In this document: positions 29,894-40,158 of the stretch, piece by piece
Position numbering within the stretch: the stretch's first letter is position 1
Layout of the letters: every line of letters starts with the position of its first letter
Position numbers and translations under genes: made by a program
Origin: Xanthomonas campestris pv. badrii
GTDB taxonomy: Bacteria > Pseudomonadota > Gammaproteobacteria > Xanthomonadales > Xanthomonadaceae
Assembly (NCBI RefSeq): GCF_012848175.1
Contig: NZ_CP051651.1
Span: 2,418,001-2,482,000, forward strand
DNA length: 64,000 nt
Direction of reading: 5' to 3'
Notes under the pieces: generated by a model
Databases searched by the model: none
Told to the model about the DNA's origin: nothing
The model's input: the letters and a program-made list of their open reading frames with translations, nothing else

Positions 29894-32800
29894 GGCGTGG
29901 CCGCCTGGATCCGAAGCAGCAACGGAACCTGGACCTGCCCGGCGGGCGCACGCCCCTGCGCGCTGCCGGTCACGTGGAGCTCGCCCGGCTGCGCAGACTG
30001 CGCCGGTTGCAACGCCGGCCACCGTACCGGCAGCCGTTCGCGCGAACCGTCGTTGTACTGCACCGTGACGAACCCCGGCAGCATGGGTGCCTGCCCCGCC
30101 AGCGTGCTCACCGGCGGCAACGCCTGCACGGTGTTGATCTGCCCGGGCGGCGTTGCACGCACCCAGATGGTGGCCTTGACCGGGATGACGCCCTCGGCCA
30201 GCCCCTGCAGTTCGACTGCACCCTCGCCGCCGAGCCGGCTCACCGGCAGCTCGGGCCACTGCACCGGTACCGGCAGGACGCTGCCGTCTGCGAAGAAGGC
30301 GGTGACGGTGTGCGGCAACGCGGGGAGCTGGCCAGGCGCGCTGCGCACATCGATATCTTCCAGCCGGCTGGGGCGCTCGGCGTACACCTGCCACTCGTCC
30401 ACGCCAAGCGCAGCGTGCCCTTTCGGTGTGGGCTGGGCGGTAAGCACGGCACGCAGGCCGGTGGTGACGACCGGGGCGAAGGTGGCGAGGCTGGCCGTGC
30501 CAGGGTCGGCGATCGGATAACCACCGATGCTCGACAGGTCCTGCCAGTGCCCATCGCGCAACACCTGCAGCCTCCAGCTGCGTGGTGGCGCAACCGCGCC
30601 GTCGGGTTGGTCGTTCCACAGAGACAGTGCGCTGGAGGAGAGCCGGACCGGCAGCGGCCAGCGGTACTGCAGCCACACCGACGCCGGCTGCACCCGCGCG
30701 TAATTGCCCCAGCGCCGCGCATTGTTCGGGGTGCTTCCCGGTGCCGGAATCACGCCATCGTTGAGCGCCTCCACGCGATGGTGCGCGCTGGTGGCTTCCG
30801 CGCTGGCGGTGGCCAGGCCCTGCAGGGCAATACGCGGCGCGTCGGGCATGGCCGGTGCATCCACCCGGACATCGGCCTGCCCCGTCCGGATGCCATCGCT
30901 GGCGGTCAGCCGCAGCGTGTAGCGCCCGGCACGGGTGAAGCGCACGGCGGTCTGCAGCGCTGCCGCGTCGGCGAACAGCGCATCGCCGCCGTGTGGCGCC
31001 TGCACGACGTGCCAACGCAGTTGCAGCGGCGTGGTGGAGATCGCGCCGGCAGCCACACGGCCGCTCACCACCACGTCCGCGGCCGCGACGGCATCGTCCA
31101 GTTGCCATGCGTCCACCTGCGGCGCTGCAAGACCGCCGCTTGCCGGCGGTGCACTGCCGGTGTGGAACAGCTGGATTTCCTTGAGGCCGGTGCGCGCGCC
31201 GCCCGCATGTGCCACCAGCACGCGCACAAAGCGCGCACGCACGGCCGGGAAGCGCACGCGGTTGCGGTTGCCTTGCGCAAACGGCGTATCGCGCACCTGC
31301 CCGGACACCGTTGTCCAGGCAGTGTCGTGCAGATACTGCAAGGTGTAGCTCCAGGGCGCGGCATAGCCTGCGCGCGTGCCGGAGGCAGCGCCGTGCTGGC
31401 TGCCCTGCGGCGCCGAGCTGCGGTAGACATACAGCACCAGCTGATCCAGGTCCTGCTCGCGGCCCAGATCCAGTGCGATCCAGTCGCTGGCCGACGGCGA
31501 GCCCAGCGTGCCCCAGAACGGGCTGCTGGCGGTACTGCCATCCACTGCGGCGGCCGCCGGGTAGCCGGCTGCGGCGAAACTGGCGCTCACCGTTGCGCCC
31601 TCGGCCAGATTGCCGCTGTGGTCCGGCGGCAAGGCGACATCCATGCCGGCCTTGGCCAGCACGTCTGCCAACCGTGAGCCGCGGGCCACCGGCACCTGCG
31701 TCATCGACGCCAGCTGCATGGGGCGGGATTGCAGCACCTGCGCCGGCCCCTGACGATTGACCGCATCCGGCGCGGCCCGCACCTGCCCACTAGCCGGGTC
31801 GTAGATCACATGCGCCAGGCGGTCCACCCGAAACGCCAGCCGGCCGTCCAGGTACACGCTATATCCCTGCCCCACCTTGCCACCGTAGTGCGTGCCGTCG
31901 CGGTCCCAGACGATACCCAGATCGCGGTTGCGGTAACGCAGGTTGTCGGCGGCAAAATGGTCCCAGCCGATATCGATCGGATACAGCTCGATCCTGTCGT
32001 CGCTACGCGGGCGCAAGCCCATCGCATCTTCGATCATGGTGAAGTTGGTGGCGCCCAGCTGGGTGTGATGGATCCACGAGCGGTAGCCGATGGTTCCGCC
32101 GTCGCTGGCGCTGCCCTTGGCCCAGAATTCGTTCTGGTCCGGGTAGCGGTTGTCGCCGTCGATGTAGGGCGCCCACGCATTCCAGTACAGCAGCGTGCGG
32201 TAGTCGTGCGCGCTCAGGTACGGGCTGGGATAGTCGCGCAAGGCCGCGCCGAACAGGCGCAACGCCACGGTCGCATTGATGGTGGAAAAGTTGTTGCTGC
32301 CCGCCTCTGCGCCACTGCCACGCGCCTGCAGATCGACCTGGTTGGCGGTGTAGAACGGAAACACCGGATACTGCGCCGCATCGGCGAACAGGCGCAGGGC
32401 GCGCACATACTTGGGATCGTGATCGGCATCGCCCTGCCTGGGCATCAGGCCGACGCTGAAGGGGTAATAGTTGTTGGTCTCCTTCCAATCCACCGCCAGG
32501 CGCGGCCCGGTTGCCTGCCGCTGCTTGAGCAGATCGCCATACAGGCCCACCGAATCGGCGCTGTCGCTGCGGTCCTGCCACAACACATCGAGCACGGCCT
32601 TGCGAATGCGCTGCGCGGTGGCCTGCATGCGCTGCGCGGTGGCGGTATCGCCGGCCAGTGATGCAGCCTGGGCGGCGGCCTGTGCATTGGCGTACACATA
32701 GGCGCTTTCGCTGCGGTCCATGCGGATCTCGCCGTGCCGTTTCGCCCAATCGAAGGACACTGCATCGGCATCGTTGCCGGTCATCGCCGCCCAGTCGTAT

Positions 32801-34284
32801 TCGATCAAGCCGTTGCCATTGAGATCGTAGGCGGCCAAGACGCCGTCCACATCGCCGCTCCCATAGCGCGCCAACTTGCCTGCCAATGCCGCCGGGCCAC
32901 CATGCACCTGCATCGCGCGCCATGCCGCGGCAGTGATGTACTGCGCGTAGGAATTGGACCAGTTCTCCGGCGAGCCAGGGTTGTCGGTGTATTTGCCGCC
33001 ACCTGCGGTTTCGCCGGCGCTGAGCCAGCTGCCATAGGCATACAACGGGTCGCGCAGGTACTTCAGATCATCCACGAACATGCCGCTGGTCAGCACGATG
33101 GCGTTGTTGTAACCGAGCACGCCTTCGATGGCGACCGGAAACTGATAGTCGTTGCCCGGCACGTCGGCATCGAGAAAGTTGAAGCGCAACAACCACCAGC
33201 GGTAGAACAGGCTCTTGGTGATGCTCTCGTTGGGCGTGTCCAGATACGGCAGGTTGTCCACCCACCAGCGGTTGTAGCTGGCCACGTGCTGCTGGTAGGC
33301 CTGCTGCGGCGTCTGCGCGGCGATACGCAGGTACTCGGCACGCGCCTCGGGCAGTTCGCGGGTCAGCAGGCCCAGTTGCACCTTCAGCGCGGCGCTCTGG
33401 CCACTGGCGGGAATGTCGACCACGCGCACCAGCTGCTGGCCATCGACCTGGAAGCCGTCGCCAGACAGGCGCGCAAACACCGTGGTGATGGCGTTATAGG
33501 CCTCGAATGCGCCTATCAGTTCGTCAGCGTCGGCGTGCTGCGCCACCGGGGACACCGCCTGTATCGAGAGCGTATGTGCGGCGCCATCCAGGCTGGACAG
33601 CACGATGCTGGCCACTGCCACGTTCTGCTCGGTGATGTATTTGACCAGGCGCATGCGCACGCCAGCAGCAGCATCTTCGAACACGCTGCTGAAATAGCTG
33701 GGCGTCTGCCGCCGCTGCGACGCGCGCTCGGTCCACTGCACCGCACGCGCGCCCTGTGTGGACTGGATGCGGAACAGCGCGTCGTAGTCGGTGGCATGCC
33801 AGTACGCCAGCTGGCCGACGAATCCCGGCTGCCCGGGCACATGGCGCGACAGGAACACTGCGCGCCCGCGCGTGAACAGCCAGTCGTTATGATCGTCGAA
33901 GCCTCCGGCGGTGCCGTCACGGGCCAGCATGCGGTCGATCCAGAAGTCGGTACCTGGCACCTGCCCCGCCCCTTGCGCCACATCGGCCGCATAGACGCGG
34001 GCCAGGTACCCGCCAGGCGCAAACGGCACCGTGCTATCGGGCAGCGGGTGCTGCAGACCATGGAACCGCGGCTCGCCGATCAGTGCATTGGGCCGTGCCC
34101 CCGGCCGTTCCTGTGCGACGAGCTGCCCCGCAAACCCCGTCATCACCCATAACGTCGCCCAGGTACAGACCAGCGCAGCGGCGTGCAAGCACCGACCTGC
34201 GTGTTGCCCGCGCCACTTGCGTATGCGCCGGACCAGGCCACTGCAGCGCAACCGGCCTGCGCAACCGCTGCGACTCACGCTCAC
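29890..34284 (-). CDS. hypBA2: Multidomain GH121-like beta-L-arabinobiosidase
   Basis: This 1464-residue exported enzyme probably releases beta-arabinobiose from arabinosylated Hyp. GTG 34284 follows directly after the receptor stop (TAG GTG). The leader is long and basic before a hydrophobic stretch ending near GQLVAQ, so an internal ATG (MTGFAGQLV) is a possible true start. An (alpha/alpha)6 catalytic region covers about 350-775, with FPVAIEGVLGYNNAIVLTSG, SPENWSNSYAQYITAAAW, WKETNNYYPFSVGLM and DQNEFWAKGS. A discoidin-like domain follows (about 890-1040), then an Ig/PKD-like segment, a second discoidin-like domain (about 1155-1300) and two Big_4-type Ig-like domains (about 1310-1460). This matches the GH121 plan of Bifidobacterium HypBA2. 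The assignment is by motif and context; the GH121 catalytic Glu residues were not aligned. Confidence 0.78.
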   Translation of the reverse strand: MSVSRSGCAGRLRCSGLVRRIRKWRGQHAGRCLHAAALVCTWATLWVMTGFAGQLVAQERPGARPNALIGEPRFHGLQHPLPDSTVPFAPGGYLARVYAADVAQGAGQVPGTDFWIDRMLARDGTAGGFDDHNDWLFTRGRAVFLSRHVPGQPGFVGQLAYWHATDYDALFRIQSTQGARAVQWTERASQRRQTPSYFSSVFEDAAAGVRMRLVKYITEQNVAVASIVLSSLDGAAHTLSIQAVSPVAQHADADELIGAFEAYNAITTVFARLSGDGFQVDGQQLVRVVDIPASGQSAALKVQLGLLTRELPEARAEYLRIAAQTPQQAYQQHVASYNRWWVDNLPYLDTPNESITKSLFYRWWLLRFNFLDADVPGNDYQFPVAIEGVLGYNNAIVLTSGMFVDDLKYLRDPLYAYGSWLSAGETAGGGKYTDNPGSPENWSNSYAQYITAAAWRAMQVHGGPAALAGKLARYGSGDVDGVLAAYDLNGNGLIEYDWAAMTGNDADAVSFDWAKRHGEIRMDRSESAYVYANAQAAAQAASLAGDTATAQRMQATAQRIRKAVLDVLWQDRSDSADSVGLYGDLLKQRQATGPRLAVDWKETNNYYPFSVGLMPRQGDADHDPKYVRALRLFADAAQYPVFPFYTANQVDLQARGSGAEAGSNNFSTINATVALRLFGAALRDYPSPYLSAHDYRTLLYWNAWAPYIDGDNRYPDQNEFWAKGSASDGGTIGYRSWIHHTQLGATNFTMIEDAMGLRPRSDDRIELYPIDIGWDHFAADNLRYRNRDLGIVWDRDGTHYGGKVGQGYSVYLDGRLAFRVDRLAHVIYDPASGQVRAAPDAVNRQGPAQVLQSRPMQLASMTQVPVARGSRLADVLAKAGMDVALPPDHSGNLAEGATVSASFAAAGYPAAAAVDGSTASSPFWGTLGSPSASDWIALDLGREQDLDQLVLYVYRSSAPQGSQHGAASGTRAGYAAPWSYTLQYLHDTAWTTVSGQVRDTPFAQGNRNRVRFPAVRARFVRVLVAHAGGARTGLKEIQLFHTGSAPPASGGLAAPQVDAWQLDDAVAAADVVVSGRVAAGAISTTPLQLRWHVVQAPHGGDALFADAAALQTAVRFTRAGRYTLRLTASDGIRTGQADVRVDAPAMPDAPRIALQGLATASAEATSAHHRVEALNDGVIPAPGSTPNNARRWGNYARVQPASVWLQYRWPLPVRLSSSALSLWNDQPDGAVAPPRSWRLQVLRDGHWQDLSSIGGYPIADPGTASLATFAPVVTTGLRAVLTAQPTPKGHAALGVDEWQVYAERPSRLEDIDVRSAPGQLPALPHTVTAFFADGSVLPVPVQWPELPVSRLGGEGAVELQGLAEGVIPVKATIWVRATPPGQINTVQALPPVSTLAGQAPMLPGFVTVQYNDGSRERLPVRWPALQPAQSAQPGELHVTGSAQGRAPAGQVQVPLLLRIQAATP

Positions 34285-37101
34285 CTAGAACTCCACCCGC
34301 AGCCGGCTCCAGAAATAGCGGCCCAGGGTGTCGTAGGTGGTCGCATCGGTATTGGCGGCGTTGGAGTAGCTGTAGAAGCGTGGTGGCGCGCGGTTGGCCA
34401 GATTGTCCACGCCCAGCGCCAGGGTGCCATGCAGGGCTGCGATTTTTCGGCTCAGCGAGGCATCGTGGTAGATCACCGAGCCGATCGGAAAATAGCGGCA
34501 ACTTCCGTCCGCATTGGTGTCTGCACAGAAATCCTCGTACTGGCTGCCGTTGACGGTGCGGCCCAGATAGCGGGTGTTCCAGCTCGCGTGCCAGGGGCCC
34601 CTGTCCCAGGCGATATTGGCCACTGCACGCCAGCGCGGCATATTGCCCCAGCTGGAATTTTCACCCACGTAATTGTGCGAATCGCCGGCGAAGCTGAAGT
34701 TGGAAAAGAATGTTGCATCCAGCCCGGCAGTCAGCGCGCCCCAGCCTGTGTCGGTCAACGTGTAATGCACGCCGGCATCATAGCCGCGGATGTCGACCTT
34801 GCCGCTGTTGTAGGCAAACGGCACCGACACGCGCGTCAGCTGCCCCGATGCGTCGCGCTGGATCAGCGGGCAGAAGGCGGCATCGCGCCCCTGGAAGCAG
34901 TCGTTGACGACTTGCTGCGCGCTACTGCCGGTCAGCATGCCGTCCAGCACCACGCGCCAGCTGTCCACGTTGAGCGACAGCCCACGGACCTGCTCCGGGT
35001 CGTAGACGATGCCCAGGTTGTAGGAGCGGCCACGCTCGGGCTTGAGCCGGAAGCCGAGATTGTTGGCCCCGGATGTCAGCACATTGAACTGTGCGGCATT
35101 ACGGAAACTTCCATCGTTGGGAACGTTGGCGCAGGCGGGATTGCCAGCGCCGGCATACCCATCGCAGGGGTCCTGGAAATCGCCGGTATTGTCGATCACT
35201 CCATTGAACGGTGAGCCGTAGAGATCACCCAGCGCCGGAGCGCGAAACACCTGCGAGCCGGTGGCACGCACCAGCAGGTTGGCGATCGGCCGCCATTCGA
35301 TCGCCAGCTTGCTGTTGGTGGTGTTGCCCCAGGCGTCGTACTTGGAATACCGCGAGCCGAGATTCAGGTTCAGGCTGCTGGCGAAGGGGAGGTCCTTGAG
35401 CAAGGGCACCAGCAATTCCGCATACGCCTCGCGGATCGATTCGTCGCGCCCCTGGCGCAGGATGCAGCCATCGTCGTAATCGCAGTTGCCGTCGGCATCG
35501 GCGGCCGCCACGGCGCTGCTGGTGCCCTGCGCGAACTTGTTGGTGCGGTAGACCAGCCCCACGGCCGCCTGCACGGCGCCAGCGGGCAGCGTGAACAGGT
35601 CGCCATTGGCACTGATGTCGACGAACCGCATCTGGCTTTCGTCGATCAGGTCCACCGCGCGTTGGGTGCCGCGCAACGCAGCGATGGTGGCCGCGTCGTT
35701 GGGGTTGAAGATATTGATCGGCGTGCAGCCGGCAATCACCTCACCTGGTGTGCCGCACTTGACCTGCCCGTCGCTGTCCAGGAACGAGGCGCCCACCGCG
35801 TTGTTCAATGCCGACGTCACCGAGAACCCGGTGCGCACCAGCGTGTCCTTGTAGCGCGCGTAGCCGGCGGCGGCGTCCCATTGCCAACTGCTGCCGGCCA
35901 CGCGCCCGCGCAGACCGGCCACCAGATTGGTCTGGAACATCGTGGCGGTATAGACACGCGTATTGGCCTGCGGGGAGCGCAGCAAGTAGCGGTCGAGCTG
36001 GTCGCCGAACGGGTTGTAGTAGTTGTCCACCGCATCCGGCATTTCCATGCCGAAGGCATCCAGGCGCGAGGTGGTCTTGCTGCGCGTCCAGAACACATCC
36101 ATATAGCCCTGCACGGCCGGGGTGAAATCGAAACTGCCATGCAGCGAGGCGTTGGTACGCTCGATCGGTGTGATCAGATACTGCGCGTCGTAAACGTTGT
36201 AGCTATCGATGTCGCGTTGGTAGGGGCGAAACGCGTCTTCGCCCACTGGCCCCGGGGCCACACCGTCTGCCGGCGTCAGCACGCGTCCATCATTCAGGAA
36301 GGCACGCGTGTTGCCGCCGCGAATCTCGCTGACCTGGCCGTTGAAAAATTCCACTGCCTTGGCTGCATAACTGCGATCGCGGTTGAATACCGGGTTCATC
36401 GAATTGCGGCTGAGCCCCAGGATCAGCCCGCCACGCTCCCAGGTCTTGCCCCATTCCACGCCGAGCGTGCGGCTGTTGGCATCGCCGTGGGTGCTCTGCG
36501 CGTAGTCCACGGTGGCGGCAACGCCGTCGTACTTGTCCTTGAGGATGATGTTGACCACGCCACCGATGGCATCGGAGCCATACACCGACGATGCGCCGTC
36601 GGTCAGCACTTCCACCCGCTCCACCATGGCGGCGGGGATCGCATTGACGTCCACGCCCGGCGCCGAGGCGACGCTGCTCGCAGGGCCGGCCATGCGATGC
36701 CCGTTGACCAGCACCAGGGTGCGTTCCGGGCCCAGATTGCGCAGCGATACCAGCGCGCGGCCATGGCTGAAGCCGGAGTTGAGTGCCGGGCCGGGCATGA
36801 AGCCTGCCATCGCCGGCATTTGCTGCAGCAGCTGGCCGAGCGTGCTCTGCCCGCTGTCTTCGATGCGCTGGCGGTCGATCACGATCACCGGGCTGGCCGT
36901 TTCGGCATCCACGCGCCGCAGATGCGTTCCTGTGACATTGATCTGCTCCAGCGTCTGGGTCGCCTCGTCGGGTGCATCGGCCAGCTGCTGTGCGGCAGCC
37001 GGCAACGTGGCAAGCGACAACGCCAGCCAGATGGCCTGGCGCAGGGGCGCTGCATGCAAACGCGGACGATGCGGGGGGATAACCAACCGGCTCGGCGACA
37101 T
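34285..37101 (-). CDS. TonB-dependent receptor heading the GH121-GH43-S9 operon
   Basis: This 938-residue outer-membrane transporter starts at ATG 37101, preceded by AGGAG at five bases. A signal peptide ends near LPAAAQQ. The N-terminal motif EQINVTGTHLRRVDAETASP, plug segments VSLRNLGPERTLVLVNGHRM and DGASSVYGSDAIGGVVNIIL, and the C-terminal YFWSRLRVEF strand are all typical. Its stop abuts the GH121-like start. Receptor, giant arabinobiosidase, GH43 and S9 peptidase therefore read as one four-gene transcript, a carbohydrate-utilisation (CUT-type) arrangement. Substrate inferred as arabinosylated hydroxyproline oligomers. Confidence 0.9.
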   Translation of the reverse strand: MSPSRLVIPPHRPRLHAAPLRQAIWLALSLATLPAAAQQLADAPDEATQTLEQINVTGTHLRRVDAETASPVIVIDRQRIEDSGQSTLGQLLQQMPAMAGFMPGPALNSGFSHGRALVSLRNLGPERTLVLVNGHRMAGPASSVASAPGVDVNAIPAAMVERVEVLTDGASSVYGSDAIGGVVNIILKDKYDGVAATVDYAQSTHGDANSRTLGVEWGKTWERGGLILGLSRNSMNPVFNRDRSYAAKAVEFFNGQVSEIRGGNTRAFLNDGRVLTPADGVAPGPVGEDAFRPYQRDIDSYNVYDAQYLITPIERTNASLHGSFDFTPAVQGYMDVFWTRSKTTSRLDAFGMEMPDAVDNYYNPFGDQLDRYLLRSPQANTRVYTATMFQTNLVAGLRGRVAGSSWQWDAAAGYARYKDTLVRTGFSVTSALNNAVGASFLDSDGQVKCGTPGEVIAGCTPINIFNPNDAATIAALRGTQRAVDLIDESQMRFVDISANGDLFTLPAGAVQAAVGLVYRTNKFAQGTSSAVAAADADGNCDYDDGCILRQGRDESIREAYAELLVPLLKDLPFASSLNLNLGSRYSKYDAWGNTTNSKLAIEWRPIANLLVRATGSQVFRAPALGDLYGSPFNGVIDNTGDFQDPCDGYAGAGNPACANVPNDGSFRNAAQFNVLTSGANNLGFRLKPERGRSYNLGIVYDPEQVRGLSLNVDSWRVVLDGMLTGSSAQQVVNDCFQGRDAAFCPLIQRDASGQLTRVSVPFAYNSGKVDIRGYDAGVHYTLTDTGWGALTAGLDATFFSNFSFAGDSHNYVGENSSWGNMPRWRAVANIAWDRGPWHASWNTRYLGRTVNGSQYEDFCADTNADGSCRYFPIGSVIYHDASLSRKIAALHGTLALGVDNLANRAPPRFYSYSNAANTDATTYDTLGRYFWSRLRVEF

Positions 37102-37346
37102 CGGAACTCCTCGGTGCATTCACAGGGGGGCGGGTCGCGCACGCACGGCCAAGCCGCACCGCAACGGCGCCAGGCAAGAGAAAGATCACGAAGAACACGT
37201 CACTGCGCTGCCGGACATCGGCAGGTCGTTACTGCGATGAGGACTCGCTCCCCCCTGAGAGCACGTGCCCGGCAATCGACGGACAACGCGAAAAAAGCTT
37301 GCGACAGTTGCGTGACAATCGTCTTGACGAATTTAGTCGGCCCGCG

Positions 37347-37360
37347 TGCGGAAGTTCGCG
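37347..37360. promoter_or_regulatory. Degenerate TGCGGA-N2-TCCGCA element upstream of TonB receptor
   Basis: TGCGGAAGTTCGCG matches the 14-bp element at 11 of 14 positions and keeps an imperfect inverted symmetry. It is 246 bp upstream of the receptor start, within the 621-bp gap 37102-37722. The rest of that gap has no convincing gene: a short open frame from 37585 reads MTKTARTAIAVTIAS but has no ribosome site or recognisable product. Confidence 0.38.
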
Positions 37361-37722
37361 TGCTTGGCGTCAGTCTTGTGCGTGCCAGCCTGCCTCTGAC
37401 ACGCGGCGCAGCTGTCGCATGGCTGCGTGCTGGCACAGTGCCGCATCATCGCGCGGCGACCATACTCGACAACGCCCAGGTGCCCTGCGCGAAACGCGCC
37501 ATCACTTCGCGCACAGTGAAACAGCCGTCACACGATGTGGCGTGGAAGACAGCGGCAACTGTTTGATCGCCGATCAGGACACGCATGACCAAGACGGCGC
37601 GCACCGCCATCGCTGTGACCATCGCTTCGACCATCACATCCAACATGTACGTCGTGACCGAGCCGGGCATCATCTTCTCACCCGTCGACGTGGCGGCAGC
37701 GCACGATCAAGACGGCGGGTGC

Positions 37723-40080
37723 TCAGCCAAACCAGGCCTGCACCTTCAGCACGGCCGCGGCCGTGGGCAACGCCACACGGTCGGCATGCGGACCCTGCAG
37801 ACGCGCTGGCTTGCCGTCGACCAGTACGCGCTGCAACCGCGCGCCCGCCGGGACGCGCAGGCTCAACCAGGTGCGCTGGGGCCTGCGCTCGGGCAATTCC
37901 ACCTCGCCCTCGATGCAGCGCTGTCGAAGATCGGTGCGCAGGCGCAGCGTGAGCGTGCCCCAGCGCGTGGGTGCGGCAGTGATGCCAACCGGTGCGCCGC
38001 TGCCCAGCCATGCACGCGGCAGCGCGCGCGCCAGGAACAGCTGCTCGCCTGCACTGTCCTCGCTGACCAGCATCCAGCGCAACAGCAAGGGAATGCTCAT
38101 CTGGGCGGGCATGCAGAACAGCGGCATGCCGCCGGTGATACCGCTGACCTCGCCGGCCGTCCAGCTGCCGCGCGTATGCACCTGGTAGCGATGCGCATAG
38201 ACGAACAGCAGATATTCCTCGATGCGGTCCAGCCGCAGCAATTGCTGCGCATAGCCATAGGAAATGAAGCCGAGCAGGTCGCGGCTGCCCGGCTCCGGCG
38301 GCGCGATATTGGCCACCACGCCGATGCTGGTGCCGCCATGGCCGCGCAGGCAGTCGATGACCAGATGGGCCAGATCGTCGGGCAGCACATCGGCCTGCAG
38401 CAGTTCGGCGTACGCGCGATGCGGCCATTGCTGTTCGCTGGGTTTTTCCTGCAGCAACGATTGGCGGAAGGTCAGTGTGGTACCCGGCAGCGGGCCTACG
38501 TATGGCGGCGACAGATCGTGGCGCACGTTCGCCCGCAGGCTGCTTTCCAGGCGCGTGCGCAACTGTCTGGCGCGGCGCTGCCACTGCCTTGCCAGCGTTG
38601 CCTCGCCACCGATCGCAGCCCACACCTGCGCGATGTCTTCCCAGCCGCGGATGGTCAGCGCGCTATTGGCGTAATACGGTTTCCACCATAGCGACGGATC
38701 GGGAAACAGGCAGGCATCGGATTCGTTCCAGCCATGCAGCAGGCCGTACCCCTGCGCCGTGCGCGGCAGCGCCAGCGCCTGGTCGTGCAACCCGCACAGC
38801 AGCTGCGCAGTGGCCGCGATCTTGGGCAGCAATCGACGCAGGCGCGCTGCATCGCCGGTGTAGCGCAGATAGCGCGCCAGCAGCGACAGGGTCAGCCCGA
38901 ACTGCCCGACTTCCGGCCCGCGCATGTTCGGCAGGCCATCGTCCTGTACGAACGCATCGAAATAATTGTCGATCACCGCCGCCGCCTGCGCAAAGCGGCC
39001 CCATTCCAGATTGGCGTACAACGAGCTGGTAAAGGTGTCCTGAAAGCCGTCGTACTCGTTGCCGTAATAGTCGCGCTCCACCGCGCCGTACTTGGGGTAG
39101 TCGCCGCCCGGCCGCACCACCAGCTCGCGTGCGAAGGCGAACTGCGCCATGTCGTTCCAGCTGGCGTCCGGCAGCTGCGCCTGCACGGTGCCGGCCAGCG
39201 CCTGTTGCCAGTACGCGGCGAAATCGATCAGTGCTGCGTAGAACTGCTCGTCAGTGGCCGCCGTACGCGCCGTGCCGAAGGCCGGATAGCTGTGCGTGTA
39301 GTGCACCGCCACGACCTGCCCGCCGCGCACCTGCATGGTGCGGTGCCAGGTCTGCACCACGAAGCGATCAGTGGCGCGCACATCGGCGAACACCAGCACG
39401 TCGTACCAGGCATCGGGCTCGCCGTCGCGGCGCATCACCTTGCGTACCGCCGGCATCCAGCCTCCCAGCACGCCTTCTTCGCGGCGCTTGATCAGCGCCT
39501 CCTCGCCAAGCTCGGCGAAGGCGTGTTCCGGGCGCGCGGTGCGGCTGCGCCCGTTGGGCAGGATCGGCATGGTGTCCAGCGCTTCGCGGGTACCGACAAA
39601 GGTAGTCCAGGGCCAGCGCCCACCGTTGTCCTTGGGGTCGAGCAAGGAGGCCGGCGGTGGCGCGACATCGCGCACCTGCGCCTCGTCCGGGTCGCCGTCG
39701 CGCAAAAGGCGGTCGGCCAGCAAGTCGGCCTCGGCCATCGCCACCTCGGCCAGCGGCATGCCGAAGTAGGGCTTGCCCTCTGCCGGATAGGCCGGCTCGG
39801 TGCGTTTGTCCAGGCGCAGCATGCCGCTGTCGGTCCACAACGTCAGCTGACCCTGCGGATCGTCGAGGTGCTCGTAGACGGTCCAGTCCTGCTGCAGGTG
39901 CCGAAAGCGGCAAAGCGCGATACCGACATGCGCGGCCGACGGCAGCGCTTCAAGACGCGGCAGCGCCGGTGGCGGCAACGTCGCCGGGGTGTGCGGCGTG
40001 CCGGGCAGCGCGAGCGCGGCACCCGCGCCCACCGCCGCGGTTGCCGCCATGCCCTGACGCAAAAAGCTCCTGCGGTCCAT
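37723..40080 (-). CDS. Tat-exported protein, probable six-hairpin glycosidase, unassigned
   Basis: The product has 785 residues from ATG 40080, which has a GAGGG ribosome site and begins a clear Tat signal (MDRRSFLRQGMAATAAVGAG). The longer frame to 40173 adds nothing signal-like. The body is rich in helix-hairpin patterns of an (alpha/alpha)6 barrel: YGNEYDGFQDTFTSSLYANL, DDGLPNMRGPEVGQFGLTLS, GYGLLHGWNESDACLFPDPS and WTAGEVSGITGGMPLFCMPA. A beta-sandwich tail follows (about 690-785). Acidic residues in NEYDGFQD and GWNESDACLF are catalytic candidates (inference). I cannot place it in a numbered GH family. It lies 621 bp upstream of the TonB receptor operon on the same strand, and the exact 14-bp element is 79 bp upstream of its start. 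A role in extensin glycan removal is inferred from location. Confidence 0.75.
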   Translation of the reverse strand: MDRRSFLRQGMAATAAVGAGAALALPGTPHTPATLPPPALPRLEALPSAAHVGIALCRFRHLQQDWTVYEHLDDPQGQLTLWTDSGMLRLDKRTEPAYPAEGKPYFGMPLAEVAMAEADLLADRLLRDGDPDEAQVRDVAPPPASLLDPKDNGGRWPWTTFVGTREALDTMPILPNGRSRTARPEHAFAELGEEALIKRREEGVLGGWMPAVRKVMRRDGEPDAWYDVLVFADVRATDRFVVQTWHRTMQVRGGQVVAVHYTHSYPAFGTARTAATDEQFYAALIDFAAYWQQALAGTVQAQLPDASWNDMAQFAFARELVVRPGGDYPKYGAVERDYYGNEYDGFQDTFTSSLYANLEWGRFAQAAAVIDNYFDAFVQDDGLPNMRGPEVGQFGLTLSLLARYLRYTGDAARLRRLLPKIAATAQLLCGLHDQALALPRTAQGYGLLHGWNESDACLFPDPSLWWKPYYANSALTIRGWEDIAQVWAAIGGEATLARQWQRRARQLRTRLESSLRANVRHDLSPPYVGPLPGTTLTFRQSLLQEKPSEQQWPHRAYAELLQADVLPDDLAHLVIDCLRGHGGTSIGVVANIAPPEPGSRDLLGFISYGYAQQLLRLDRIEEYLLFVYAHRYQVHTRGSWTAGEVSGITGGMPLFCMPAQMSIPLLLRWMLVSEDSAGEQLFLARALPRAWLGSGAPVGITAAPTRWGTLTLRLRTDLRQRCIEGEVELPERRPQRTWLSLRVPAGARLQRVLVDGKPARLQGPHADRVALPTAAAVLKVQAWFG

Positions 40081-40158
40081 CGTCGCGCCCTCGCTTGATC
40101 TCATCCACATCGTGCGCGACGGCGCGGCTTGCGTCTTGTGGCACGTGTCTGGCACGTA

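Noticed and set aside
37585..37722. Short plus-strand frame starting MTKTARTAIAVTIAS
   Set aside because: No ribosome site, and it runs into the antisense of the exported-protein gene without a product-like sequence.
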